DNA of 64,000 bases from Marchantia polymorpha subsp. ruderalis (Eukaryota > Streptophyta > Marchantiopsida > Marchantiales > Marchantiaceae). Made by a program: the position numbers and the translations under genes. Shown here in pieces: positions 46,023 through 58,745 of this stretch (within the stretch, counting starts at the first letter, position 1; each line of letters begins with the position of its first letter). The stretch covers positions 9,680,001 through 9,744,000 of the forward strand of contig AP031358.1 in NCBI GenBank assembly GCA_037833965.1. The letters run 5' to 3'. Under the pieces are notes generated by a model, which did no database searches, was not told the DNA's origin, and worked only from the letters and a program-made list of their open reading frames with translations.

Positions 46023-48144
46023 GAAACCATTGCAAATCTCACAAATCTGACTTTCATATATTTCTCGGGATCTAACCTTCTTGGCGAGATTCCTCCGTCA
46101 ATCGGCTCTCTCAAGAAGCTCAGAAGTCTGTAAGTTTGATCTGACAAAACCCCATTGATGGTTCCTATCATTGATCGATGTCGTTTTACAAGCTCTCAGC
46201 TTTTGTGGGTATGCACACACGCAATAACCATATGCTAGATGCATTTTTTTTAAAAGAGCGCTACCTGTCTGGTGATAGTACTGAGGTTTTTTTCCCATTC
46301 AATTTACTAAAGGAAGTCAAACGATACTTATGCTCTTCAAGATTGCCTCGTTAGCATTCGCCGAATCATTCCATGATATTTACATTTTGAAACTTTATAA
46401 GTTTGCAGAGATCTAAGCTCAAACGGCTTAAACGGCAGCATTCCTGCCGAGCTTGGAGATCTAACCAGCTTGACGAACTTGTAAGTTTCAAGTATTGCCC
46501 GATAGCAGCTGTGCCCATTACTTCCGTCTGATATGTTAGCGAAGCTAGAATAAAATCTTATGAGAATAATTGAGAGTAATCAAGAATAAACTCTTCAGCT
46601 TATGCTGTCACATGCTGAGGTCGTTTCTCCAGATACCTATTTCAGTAAGCTCATGAATGTAGTTTCAGAGGCCTCCTGTGCTGAAGTGTCGTGGACCTCA
46701 CACTCACACTCACGCCAGGGATTGGCCTTTGGGGTCTTTTCCCTTGTATTGTGTTTTCAGCCTTTTGACCCTTTGGGTCCCCCGGGCTTGATCTATTACC
46801 ATTTACCATTTACTTATCGTCGTACATTTGGAGCAATTGGGGCAAAACAACTTATCTGGCACCTTACCACATTTATCCAGATTGCAGTCACTTCAGTTCA
46901 TGTAAGCTCCTCGAACAACGACTCTGTACATGTATGTATTCATCTAATAAAGCTAATGCAATTACGCAGTAGGCATACATGTAAGAGTTTGGTTCTTACG
47001 TTCGTCTCCAACTGTCTTTCTGAATATTGCTTTCTGAAATTTGGGCCCAAACAATTACTTGTCTGGCCCCGTTCCAAGTTGGATTGGAGACCTGTCGCAA
47101 CTCGAAGATATGTAAGTGTTCCTTATTAGTCTGGAGTTATCTCTACTCTCACCTTTTATCATCAAAAATTTTGATTTGTATCTGCAGTCTTGTAACAGCT
47201 CACTATAGTTACTAATTTTCTTCATTTGAGCCGATTTGCATTTAACGGATGCTACCTTTTTAGCAAATGTCTTCTTGTCCAGAAGACGAGTGTCATAACG
47301 TTTTATTCATATTATATGAGCAAGATATTCTTTGCTTCTGAATCTCAAAATCCCTTGCAGAGACATCAAGATTACAAATTTTTCAGGAAGTCTCCCGTCA
47401 GAGATAGGAAAACTGAAAAATCTTCGGTCCCTGTAAGTAACTTATTCCTGAAATCACTCAATCGCATCAAATTTTTTCAAGCCTTTATATCATTATACTT
47501 ATCATGGAAAGCTTGAAAATGTGAATTTTTGCTCGCACTGTGTACCATTGATTTTTCTTTTGTTTCATCTTGTAATTTTATGATATCCAAAGTATGATGA
47601 AGGGTGTAGACTCACTTTCCGGAGCCCATTTTCCAGGAACGCGGGGGCCAGTAGTCTTTCCGGATTTCTGCCTCCAGAACTTGGAAATCTAACGTCTCTT
47701 CAGTCGATGTGAGTATGAATGATTGAAACAATAAAGTGAGTGAACAGCAAGCCAACAGTTGGACAAAATGAGAACCAGACAAAGGACCCTGAAGAGTTAT
47801 AGAAGAGAGAAAAAATAATTAAGATGCAGGCAGTTTACATGAGAGATCTATTTATCGTTGTGTCCTGTGATAAAGTCTGTAGTACGGGCCAGTTTTGTCT
47901 CGATTCGTCTAGCTCTTCCATGACTTTGTGAAGATAACCTTTTTAATCTGTCATCAAGTTTTCAGTCTGCAACAAGGAGCCTGGAGCCTGATTACAAAAG
48001 GCATGAATCTATTTTACGTCTTCATCTTTCTCCTTTTTGCTTGTCCTGATTGAAATATTTAACCTTGTACAGCCAGCTGAATGACAACAAACTCACGGGA
48101 AGCATTCCGGATTCGTTCAAAAATCTACGGAACCTTACAAGCTT
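46023..48144 (+). pseudogene. LRR receptor-kinase ectodomain remnant, one LRR per exon
   Basis: Seven exon-like blocks each encode about one plant extracellular LRR (L..N.L.G.IP..IG.L..L). They are 46023-46129 (GEIPPSIGSLKKLRSL), 46409-46480, ~46834-46901, ~47037-47111, 47361-47432, 47637-47708 and 48073-48144. Blocks 2, 5, 6 and 7 are exactly 72 nt with AG acceptors, GTAAG/GTGAG donors and the same phase. This is the exon pattern of malectin-type LRR receptor kinases (LRR-VIII-2). Block 3 is off by one base if spliced at the only AG. Block 4 has TG where AG is expected. No signal peptide, malectin domain, transmembrane segment or kinase is visible in the window. Weak LRR-like text recurs at 52,149-52,180. 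It is best read as a decaying 5' fragment, but unseen exons are possible. Confidence 0.65.
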
Positions 48145-48772
48145 GTGAGTGGATCCTCACCATGACAAGAAACCCATGTTAGAACTGCAAAGTATTGTGC
48201 TGGATTCTACTAGAGAGTTCAAACTGAATATACAGGGAAATGCAGAGACGAGTACTTATGTCTGGTGTACTTACTTACTTGGTGTACTTACTGTACTGTT
48301 ACTGTACTTACTTGATGTACTTATGTCCTGAGCAGCAGAGCCAAGAGGAGGTTCAATTTTGGCGATCTGAATGGATGAAGGAAGCAAAATGGCGACTGGA
48401 GGACTACGACCACATGCAAAACACCATGTTTCTTCTCGAAAATGCCAAAGTAAGATTCTCCGACTCAAGATCAAACCTCATTTTAATCATGTGTTCATGG
48501 ACATCCATCTAATCTGTAGCAAGGTACATACAATTTGTATCTCTTGTGATTTGCTCTATGTTCTTTGACATCAGATAATTGGAAGGCCGCCCTTAGTAGG
48601 AACATGTAGATTTTTATACAGTAGTTATGGCACAACACCAAGAGCACAGTTTGGGTGGAACTTCATTCAGTATCTTCAAGAATTTGTTGACTGAATACAA
48701 TGCTTATTCGTATTGGTAGGTTGAACCTTGACACAAGACTCTTGTTGCGAGCCAGTGGTGTAGTGAGCGGTC
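48145..48772. other. Low-complexity and non-coding spacer
   Basis: At ~48,255-48,330 short TTACTTA/GGTGTACTTA/CTGTACTTA units repeat imperfectly. No gene is supported. Confidence 0.5.
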
Positions 48773-50578
48773 ATGGCAGAAGTATTTGGGGGCGAACTGG
48801 AAGAGGCGATATTGGATAGGCACTATGCGAAGGTGCCACACGTCACCAAGGGCGGTAGGCATAACTGGAAATGCCTACTGCAAGGTTGTCATTTCCCAGG
48901 AACATTTTCCCAAAAAAATTATATCAAAAAGCATTGGAGGAAAGACCATGTGGACTGTCATCTCCAAATTACCCAGAAGCTTCCACCTGGACCAAAGACG
49001 ACTGGAGTTTCCAGAAAGTCTGACAAGAAAGAGTTGATTGACTCTTGTGACAAGCATTTTGGTAATTTCTGTCAACGTTGGATCAAGCACAAGCAAGATA
49101 AGTTGGACTTCTTTCGAGGCGAGGTATGCAATTCTTTTTTTGGCAAGTTTTTTTTTTTTCTATTTGCATTGTTTATTTCAAATTGAATTCAAGTAGACTT
49201 CCACAAATAATTTGAGATTTATTATGTTCAGATTGCAATAACCGTATATATGTTGCAGAATTGACAGTTTGAGTTGTGTGTCTAGATTATTAAGGGGTAT
49301 TTCGACCAAAAGATATATTCTCTAATGACGGGAGAGGATATAGGAGAATTGGAGGAACCTTCAGTGATTTTGAGGGCCATGAGACTCGTATGCAAGAATT
49401 TCCTTCCAGGTTGGAACATGTTGAGAATTCCAGAGTTTTCAAATTTTGTCTTTGATCATCTTGACGAACTACTGGATCCCTGTAGGAGAAAGGCACAGTT
49501 CGTAGATTCTATTCAAGAGTGGGTGAAGGGAGAGCACGCCAAAAACAGAAAGAGCAGTCAACGGCGAGGTATGAAGAAGTCAGAGATTGACATTGACGAA
49601 GTTGAAGCCATGGAAGATCTTGTGGCAATCTTGAGTGCAGATGACAGTTGCAGCGATTTGAAAGCTGAGGCAAAAGAATGGATAGTATTCTGTGGTAAGT
49701 ACAGTTGGATTGAACAATCCAACTGGAATCCATCTTTGGAATGTAATGAACGAATAATCTTGAAATTTCTGGATTATCTCTATAGTCCAACGGGCAGGAA
49801 AGCTAAACTTGATCTTGGAGAAACCGTTCTGAGAGGTCGAATGAAGCGCATGGCAGACTTGGATGTCATCGAAGATGAAGAGACAGCTCGGACAAAGGTC
49901 AGACATTCTTACTCCTGACGTAAAGATATTCCAATTTGTAATGTTTATGTTACAATTACAGATATTGCAGTTTGGATATGATCTAAGAGTATTGTGCTTG
50001 TTATTTTTTTCAGGGTGAGATTTCAAAGTCAGCTCTTGATGAATCAGAAATGTATGGTTCCCTAGAGCCCATACATCCATTTTTTATGTCTGTACATATA
50101 TCACAGGAAGTTGAAAAGTGAGGAGCGAAGGTTGAAGTCAAGAGGATGGATGCAAAAAAACGAAATCTTCTCTTGGAGTGGGGAGCGAAGTATACGGCAG
50201 ACGAACTTTATACGGCAGACGCCTCATATAAGATCCGTGTCAACACACTTGAAAACAAAGGGTCGGTAAAATGGGCTGTTGCTGCCAACAAGTGGTGGAA
50301 TAAAGTTGAACTGTTTGCAACAGCGATGTCTCTTGTTAAGGATCTTAGCAAAGGACCAGAACGTGATCGCGGCGGGAAACGTGCAAGTAAGATCGTTCCC
50401 AAGCATTTTCTTTGAGCTTTAATTTCAACTGATATATGTTGTATCAAAATGATTATATCTCAATTGGGTTGCTGTTATTACAGATAGGAGAACTCGTTCT
50501 TCAGATGGTAACATGGATGTAAGCGTCAAGAGAAAGCCACCTGGTGAGAGGACACGACGTGCTAACATATGGCGATGA
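48773..50578 (+). CDS. C2H2-type zinc-finger protein of unknown function, 5 exons
   Basis: Exons 48773-49123, 49286-49897 and 50014-50121 (all phase 0) give 356 residues ending at TGA 50119-50121. The frame stays open past this TGA to a donor GCAA|GTAAGA after 50386. It then joins in phase to 50484-50578 (after ATTACAG), ending ...TRRANIWR. So the ancestral protein was probably ~470 residues. Residues ~31-62 hold one C2H2-like finger (WKCLLQGCHFPGTFSQKNYI, then KKHWRKDH), which suggests DNA binding. The rest is acidic and helical with no recognised domain; the part after the TGA includes KWAVAANKWWNKVELFATAM. It shares a 41-nt intron sequence with the nearby MULE transposase gene, so it may be a transposon accessory ORF or a captured host gene. 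No catalytic function can be assigned. Confidence 0.6.
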
Positions 50579-51106
50579 GTTGAAAGTCGTACGTGGACTT
50601 CGATACTGGTTAGTTTCACTTACAAAAGTCTTAAATGGCAATTTTCATACTTGTTTTTTTCCCCACTCTACCTAAATAGGCTCCAATGTGGCTCAAAAGA
50701 AGTGGTATGGGGTTTTTTCTCCTCATTTCTTCCTTGTAGTTGGTGTACTTGTCCTACTTTCGAAGAGGAGGCGGATAATTATATGTATTTTGAATCGGTG
50801 TTTCAGATCGCTATGCTTTTGCTTCAGTAACCATGGTAGTGTAGTTGCTTCATTCTGGAACTCGAAATCTGCTGATGTCAGTCTGAACTGGATCCTTAAC
50901 GTATGGTTATCCTTAACGTATTTATAAAATCACCGTTCTTGGATTCTGGGACGGTAGATCAGTATCTGATTATAATTTTGCTTTTTCTGATACAGCTTTT
51001 ATGGTGCCAACAAAGGATGCAAGTGCGATGACAAGTCCTCATGCAACCCTTGCAATTGCAAATGAGAGAGAACAACTCCAATTTATGGTGTTTATATTCC
51101 ACGAAG

Positions 51107-51130
51107 TCATCCTCAGTCGACTGAGGATGA
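51107..51130. repeat. 24-bp perfect palindrome
   Basis: TCATCCTCAGTC is followed immediately by its reverse complement GACTGAGGATGA with no loop. It may be a cruciform or a dimeric protein-binding site. No gene is nearby to interpret it. Confidence 0.9.
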
Positions 51131-54100
51131 TGAGCTGTAGCGAAAGTTTTGCAGATCATGTATGCAGTGGCTTTAGTACGCACTCATCACTTTCTGGAAG
51201 TTTGACTGTGCTTTCAGTTGACAGTTCGCAGCTTTAGAGTTTTTGTATCGGAACAGAATTGGAATAGAGCTACATCGTGCACTACACATTAACTTTTCTG
51301 TACACTCGGATAGCAGTTACATGCTAACGTTCACATCCGTAGAAGTTTTATTTCAAACCTTTTTAAACTTATTTGAATTATGAATTTGAAGCCTTGGAGG
51401 CTAATTTTGAATCTTTTTGTATTGTGAGATGTCAGCGTGGTTTTTAGTACCAGTTTGGTTCATGGAAGCTGTAAGTTAGGAGATAGTCAATCTACATGGT
51501 GGCACACAGGTCGAAAGCAAAAATATAGTGTCACATGAAAGGGAGAGAAACATACTCAACAAATCTAGCTCAATGATAAGAGATACAAAGAAAAGGAATC
51601 GGGACTACCTTCTCCATAAAAAGTCATTTCTTGTTCAAACAATATCCCCCGCCTATTTCTGTGTGTTTATAAACGCAGAGATGTGAGATGTAATTGTGAA
51701 ACATATAGCTCATTTTGTATTAACTGCTGTCGGATGAAGAAACTTACTGTATGTTCCGACCAATTTTAAGGGTTTAGACCAATTTAGACCAATTTTTAAT
51801 TTTAATTGATGTTTGAAATGTCAGAAATTGAGCAAGAGACCTCGAAGATTATCAAAGAAGAAAAATTTTAATCAGATTTGGAACGTTGTTGTCAGGTCTC
51901 CATGTACAGTAATGTTGGACTTTACCTGTGACATAATTAATACTCTGCTGTAGATCATACTGAAACTGAAATGAATGTAACCAGATAGAGAGGACCCGTC
52001 AAGATATTAAATTCTGCACGCCTCCTTATTACCAGTTTTCTAGACAGAGTGTGACTAGCCTAGTAATACGTGTAGGGCATGAATCTCATATTTTTTCTGC
52101 TGTAAATTTCACTCGGAATGATCTGATCCATCTGAGGTCCAAACTTTTGACCTCTCAAATAACCAGTTCTACAAACTCCTCGTATGCTCATAAATTATGG
52201 GCTTTGCAAGTTCTTCTTGGCAATGAAAATCTTCTTACAGAAGATACCCTCAATTCATGACTTACTGATCATGAGTGTTACGGACTTAACCAAGAATCTC
52301 AAGTGCGTTTTTTCTTTTGTAGCTTTAAGTACAGCACTTCAAGAATCGTCTCTTGTATATGCGAGTTGCTTTGGTTTGACCATCAGTCGGTCTTGATGTT
52401 GCTGGAGTCGAATCAAATATCGTCCTCTTCAGTGCATAAATTTGTTCTATACCAGTATACCGAGTAAGATAGTTTGCCCATTCCTGCCATTTTCAGATGA
52501 GTCATTCATTCCGGTTGAGGGCATCCCATCTACATGGTTGCCGGGTCCGTCTACCCTCCCCGCAAAGTGTTCTTATAGTCCATCGTTAGATCCGTCTGCC
52601 GGAAAGCGGAGCGATCTAGTTCAATCACTTTGATGCTCCACCGGAAAATTGAGTGCCAATGAAAAACCTGCCCGGTTAGCCTGCCCGCACAATCTTCCAT
52701 CTTTGGTCCAAAAGAGGAGAGTCGCAGCGAAAAGAAGAACTTCCGTCTCGGGTCACTGCAGGATGACACCTGCCTGGGTCTATGAAGGCCCTATATAGGG
52801 GCTATGTATAAGTTTGTGCAGCTAAACCCGTCCCTTTTGCATGAGTAAGAGCAGCAAATAGTGCAACCCAATCTCAAAGTCCTTCAATTGCATCATTTCT
52901 TATACATGAGTATGGCTTTCCTAAGATGCAGGTATTCAAAGTCGAGCGGCCTGTGAAAGATGTCAACGTATACGGACGAGGTACCACATGTCACAATATT
53001 TTATGATTTCATTTCTTTTTGACTGTGTGCTCAAATTTTCTGCATGATGTTCAACATTGAGGTTATTTATTGATAAGTTTTCGGCTCAATCAGTAATCAA
53101 ATTCGGTATTGCTAGCCGTTCTTCACATTTCCTCCAATCACTCGTTTCTACTCAAGGACGACTGAAACATCTTTGGAGAAAATTTTGTAAGAAATAACTC
53201 TAGGTTCTATGTCCATCTTGGAATTCTCGGTTTATATATCCCTACATTTTCTCTGGTTTCTATATTATTTCGATGGAGAACAATAACAAGAATACATAGA
53301 AACTTGAGGAACAGTATCCTAATGAAATGCAATAAGCATGTCCACTGTCATTACTGTGGATGTAAGGCACAAGATAAATGATGTAACTGCGATGTGTTAT
53401 TTGGAAAGTTATCAAATCTACAACGAGAAACACCCAGTCAGAGTTTTGCCATTCCAGTTTCCATGGAAATAGCTGAATTGAAACATGAATTCACAATCAC
53501 CGCACAAATTTACAAGCACGTTGCGAAAGAAATGTGTTCAGGGAGCTATGTATCAAAACTTATTTGAAAATAAAACTTTGACAGTAGTGACTAAACTTCA
53601 ATACAGGGAATAGTTTTTTCCCATTGTAATTCTTATGGAACGGAGACTACAGACTATAGTGTTGCCCTCTTCCTCAACTTTCGAAGTTTGTTAAAACCCA
53701 CAAAGGAAGCGGGTAGGCAACATTTTTTGGAACACTTATGAAAACAGTGTTTGCTGTTGAGACGAAGGCCTGGATTGTCCTTCAGCAATGCAACGGAGTC
53801 TAAAGGGTGCAACTAGAAGTCCAAGATCATCTGCTCTTCTTGACGAAGTAATAAAGCCCAAAGGTTACCTTTCCATGCAACAAATGAACTTCATGCGTTC
53901 GATGATTAGCTACTTTTCAGCTCTCCACTCACGTCTGCGTTTATACTTGGGAGAAATTAATTATTCCCGACGTTTTGAGAAGTCGAGGAGCGTGATAAAC
54001 CCGTCGTCGTGTGGACGACCACTTTTTAGAAAAAGTACTCGAAGGTCCAACAAGAAAAGAACAATCCAGCGGACCTAACGTCATGTCCGGGTTGACCTCA

Positions 54101-56810
54101 AATCCAACCTTGTCAACTTCGATTCGTCAGGAACGCCAACAACTCAAGAATGGGTTCGGAGTGGGCCCTAAGGAAATGGTAGAAAAGCTTCCAAACGAAG
54201 TTTCCAATCGTGTGCATGAGTTCGTATTGATCCTGTGGCCTATGCTGCGTGTGCTTGTTCTGGCGTCAGAGTGGATTTTGTGGGGCCATCTAATGGGGGT
54301 AGGAATCTAGAACCTGAATCTTCGTCGTTAAGCAACATAGTTGGTAAACATGCCTCAGGTACGACATTGGTGGATGGATGTTGACGTGAAAAGGTCGGAC
54401 GACCATCACTTGCCGAACTCAAATCCACCTCAACAAAAAGAACCGCGAGGAGAACGGATGGTGCAAAAGAAACCGACCGTGTGGAGAGATGGACCTACAT
54501 CTTCCGCACATGAAGCAAGGATGCGAGAAAAACCTCTATCCTACTTTCATATTCGTCCCCCACCTTTACTTTTTGCACATCCCACGAGTTTCCGACTGAA
54601 ATAGATTGTATGAATGTGTTTTTGTCCGGCCTATGACAATAATTAACACGAATCTACGTTGATTTGGAGTGAGGAAATATCCATCCAAGATGCAATTAGG
54701 CAAGTCATGTTTTCGATGGCTTGCGAGGTTATATATCTCTCGTCGAGGAAACACTGGTATGTGTTCCATTTGCATAATCAAAATTGGATTTGAGAGTAGA
54801 CTTTTGCAGAAATCATCACAGATTATAATAGGATGATTAGTGATATTCATGGATGAGCGGAGAGTGTGTAAGGACAACCCAAGGTATTCAAGTATAGGGC
54901 TAGGATGAAAGATACGGCTATGTTGCAATACCATTGAAAGTATATGAAGTGTTGGATGCAGATTTTGCATATTCTGAGAATGAATAAGCAAAAGTTTATT
55001 GAACTAAGTGACAGTGTGTATCACCTTTCTAAACTACTGTATTGTTCATTTTAGTCAAAAATAATAATATTGTAAACATTTAATGATGAATCAACCAAGG
55101 TGATTACTTTAGTTGATATGGGGTCAAATGATGATAGACCGTTTAATGTAGATGGTTCAGATATTGGAATTGATGTTAAGATGTAAATACTTGCTTGTCT
55201 ACTTTCTTCCTTGTTGGGCTTGACGGGGTATTCTCATGGTTGTTGAAAATCAATTGGCTCCTTTTCTCGTTTTCAGCTATTTTTCACCACTGTGAGAGTA
55301 TCAATTCCAAATTAGCCATTACGTCATGGGATGGAACCCGCAAGGTAGACACTGCTTGCTGGATAGAAATTTCGGTTGGTCTTCTTCACTTCCATGACAC
55401 AAGACACACAAGTTGCTTTAGGAGTTAGTCGCATGCGTTTGCATCGTTTCTCCCGTCTGTTACTTCTACGACACAAGACACACATAATTCACCTCTTCGG
55501 CTTTAGATTTTTCCTTGACTCCTTCCCAAAGGCATTTTCTGGATTATTGTGTAAGGAAAAGGACAATTTCTCTCGAAATTGGAGGAAACCGGACACTACT
55601 CGAAACTCCTGCATGGGCGAGGCTTATAGTGTGCCAACAATATTCATGGTCCATGAGGACAAAAGACTCCGGCTGGATATGACAAGGTCCATGGTAGCGG
55701 CTAAAACTGGCGAGTCCAGCTTCTCGTTTGATCGGATACTGGATAATTTTAAATACTGTGCTTGAGAACAGGTCCACAAGACTCGACGGTCCATAATTAA
55801 AGAGCCACAGTAATCTGGTTGTTTTCATTAATAAGTATGGGGGACTTTGGAAACCTTGCCTATCAAATAAGGTCACATCTCTGATACGCAAGCCTGGCAG
55901 AGACTTCGAGACGAAAGATTTGAGTTCTAGAGGTAAATGAGAAACGAAAGATTTTACAGGAAGAAAACGAGCTCCGCGAGAGGTCAGATCGTTCAGTCTA
56001 TGCTCCTCCTTGATGCATCATCATCCAGGCATGGCAACGAGCATCTTATTGTCCTCAGTAAATTGACTCTCGGCGTTTCGCTACCATAACATATTTTCGT
56101 CTCTCTCAGCTTTTGACAAGGCTCCTTCTCGAAAAGATACATATGCTTCCGCTGTATCCGACATAGCTTCCAGGTTAGAACGTGTCGCAAGAGAACTAGA
56201 TTAACCCAAAGCAGACCCAAGGCAGACCCAGGGCAAAATTCATGAAAGAAAGCATCCAAAGTACACGTAATAGGAGCAATGATCGATCACGTGAACAATC
56301 CCAACTCGAGTGGATGACTTATGAAAACAAAATGAGGAATAAATGGCTCAAGGGACGGAGAGGATTCTCAGATCATGACAGAGGGCAAGTAGATAGGCAA
56401 AGGATGGAGAGACTCACTCCATCAAGCCGGACAACGAAACGGGTAACGAGAGTCGAGGCCCCAAATGTGTAATAATGGGATAACGGGGGTGAGGAGACTT
56501 GACCCCTCGATGGAGGAGAACGAACCGGCTGCTTACTCGGGCGGACGGGCTAAATGTACACATTCTTCCCCATTTATTCGCGATTGTGGCGTACGATAAG
56601 TGGATAACGTGCTACAGTCGGTAAAGAGCCGGTTTCGGGGGGCTGAGAAACCGGGGCATGTTCCAGCTCACAGGAACCGGCAGGTATAAACAACGGGCAT
56701 TTGTCGCGAATCTCGAGAGCATCCATTCCTACCCCTCGAACTGCCGAAAATGTCCTGATCCTGCATTAACAGTGCTCCAGGTCACGGGCCATGATGGTAA
56801 CTAACGGTAA

Positions 56811-56831
56811 CCCCCCCCCCCCCCCCCCCCC
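56811..56831. repeat. Poly-C tract, 21 bases
   Basis: An uninterrupted run of 21 C follows GGTAA. Runs of this length are rare in plant DNA, are prone to slippage, and often mark assembly uncertainty. The length should not be trusted. Confidence 0.85.
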
Positions 56832-57223
56832 TCCAGAGGACCCGATCGACGCAGGATCTCGGTCCAGCCTTTCACGAGCTGGAAATTCAGCGTGTGCAGG
56901 TTGAGCTTTCCCCTATTTCCAGCTGTAGACCCGCTCATCGGCCGACTCCCGTACTCGTTCCTTCCCGATCACGGCGACGACAAATCGAGCTGCACGGTCC
57001 AGAGTGTATCGTCCATGCCGTGGACCACACACTAGGCGCCGGATGGATGCCCTTTCCGGGGCTCCGTTGACCCTCCTCCTTCTCTTTTACAACCGTTCGT
57101 ACATCGAATATGATTAGCGAAAAGGATAATTACGCAAAATGTATCCAAACTCCGACACGTTAAGGAGAATTGTTGACATGGAGTGGTCCCATTTTTATCA
57201 CAGTAAGTCTTACTTTGAAGAAT

Positions 57224-57288
57224 GTAAGAATCCAAGTCAAATTGCATATCTTACTCAATAAGATATGCAATTTGACTTGGATTCTTAC
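57224..57288. repeat. Perfect 30-bp hairpin with 5-base loop
   Basis: The bases at 57224-57253 (starting GTAAGAATCCAAGTCAAATT) are exactly reverse-complementary to 57259-57288. The loop is CTCAA. The stem is AT-rich and unflanked by any gene within ~900 bases. It may be a fold-back element, the source of a small RNA, or a library fold-back artefact. Confidence 0.95.
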
Positions 57289-58167
57289 ACCCAATGGAGC
57301 CTTTGTCCCTCTCGAAAATTCCACGCTCGTAGGGCTTTGAATTCTCTTTAGCCATGCAAAAGCTTAACGACGCAAAGATAAGAATGAAGATTGTGCTTTG
57401 TGCAACAAAATCCGGGGAAATATGATAATGGGATATTGTTTTCATGCTTGCTGTACTGTACCATCTGCTGCAAGGAGCCTAGTGAAATATTTTTTGGCAT
57501 TTAATTTACGCGGCATGCATTTGTAAAATTTGTTGATATCTATGTAAATTTGACCGAGTTTGATGAAAATCTCCTATTTGACAGGCCCTATTTTCGGCAT
57601 GCGGATGCTTGCTGTAAAGAGTTGGTGCCTTAGGGAACACCTAACTCTTGTCTGAAGCCATAATATGTTTGTTACGCATGAGTTTTGCTTGTTTGCCTTC
57701 GGGCATGAAAGTAAATCTTGTTCAAGCTGAGCATTAATGCACTTTTGAAATATCTGGCTGCCTGGAATGAGACCCAGTGTTACCACCCTGTCGAATTGTC
57801 TATTAATTGTCATCAAATCTTCTTCTACGAGTATTTTAGATTCGAATAATTGTGAGGATACAAGCCACAGCGTATAGATAGTAATTAGCTTTGAATGACA
57901 TTTCGGGTACAGATCACGCCTGAATGCACATGAAAAAATCAAATTTCTAAAATATCTGAATATCACAAAGATAGACCATCAGGGGAAAAATAGATCTACC
58001 AACAACATATACTGTGTGCATTTCTGGCCAACATACTTCGCGTTCTCATAACTCGCTTGAGATTTTCACTGCATTCCATCTGGACCTGACACATGACAAA
58101 TGCTTACATCGAAAGGGGTCGCACAAATGATCGGCGGAGGATCTCTACGTAAGGTTCCCCGTTAGTG

Positions 58168-58431
58168 CTACTTGCGAGCCGTCTTGTTGACACGGCTGGG
58201 ACTGGCTGGAGTAATTATGACTTGTTCCTTCGTGAGCAGTTCAGAGACCGACCACGTCCTGATCTGGCGGGGACGCGATCGAGGGGCATCTGCGTAGATC
58301 CAGCCATCGAGAGCGCTCCATATAAAACTCGGCTTCTTCGCCGCTATAGCTTCACATCGTTTGACTCCCTCCTTCGTCGATGCCATTCTTGACCATCCCG
58401 AGCTGAATGACGCGCTCAAGATATCTATCAC
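58168..58431 (-). CDS. Weak candidate ORF upstream of the LEA_2 gene
   Basis: A minus-strand ATG frame of 87 codons (internal MASTKEGVKRCEAIAAKKPS, ending SRVNKTARK) diverges from the LEA_2 gene and could share its promoter region. The opposite strand is also open here (58165-58392). No domain was recognised, so it may be chance. Confidence 0.2.
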   Translation of the reverse strand: MIDILSASFSSGWSRMASTKEGVKRCEAIAAKKPSFIWSALDGWIYADAPRSRPRQIRTWSVSELLTKEQVIITPASPSRVNKTARK

Positions 58432-58506
58432 ATTCCGAGAGCTCTTCCTCGGTTGTGCTAGACTTCTTCGTGCCAGTCGCGCGGTGGGGTTGTGACATCC
58501 GATCTC

Positions 58507-58520
58507 ATAAATACATAAAA
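58507..58520 (+). promoter_or_regulatory. Possible TATA-like element of the LEA_2 gene
   Basis: ATAAATACATAAAA lies about 230 bases before the LEA_2 start codon in otherwise GC-richer DNA. It is the only AT-rich core-promoter-like patch close to the gene. There is no other support. Confidence 0.25.
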
Positions 58521-58745
58521 ATCGAGCCTCTCGCAGATCAGGCTCCAGGTTCTCAAGACTGATCTCGCTCCAGCTGACCTCTTCTGTCTCTGTGTCTGTT
58601 CTGGGGCTGATTTCTGACAGGTCTTCGTCTCAAGGGTGATCGCTCGAGATGCTCTAGCGCTCGGATAGCTACAAATCGATTGCATTCTTGAAACCAGGAG
58701 GATCATCTGGTTTCGTCGTGGAGAGTGTGAATTGACGCAGCTGCG

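Larger units (their letters stand above)
50579..58164. other. Long stretch with remnants only
   Basis: No intact gene could be assembled over ~7.6 kb. At 52,149-52,180 the plus strand reads DLSNNQFYKLL, and near 52,435-52,475 reads INLFYTSIPSKI; both are LRR-like scraps on the same strand as the remnant at 46-48 kb. Frames at 53,788-54,604 and 55,376-55,765 are open but unrecognised. GACACAAGACACACA occurs twice (55,396 and 55,470 region). GCAGACCCAAG/GCAGACCCAGG is tandem near 56,210. Confidence 0.4.
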
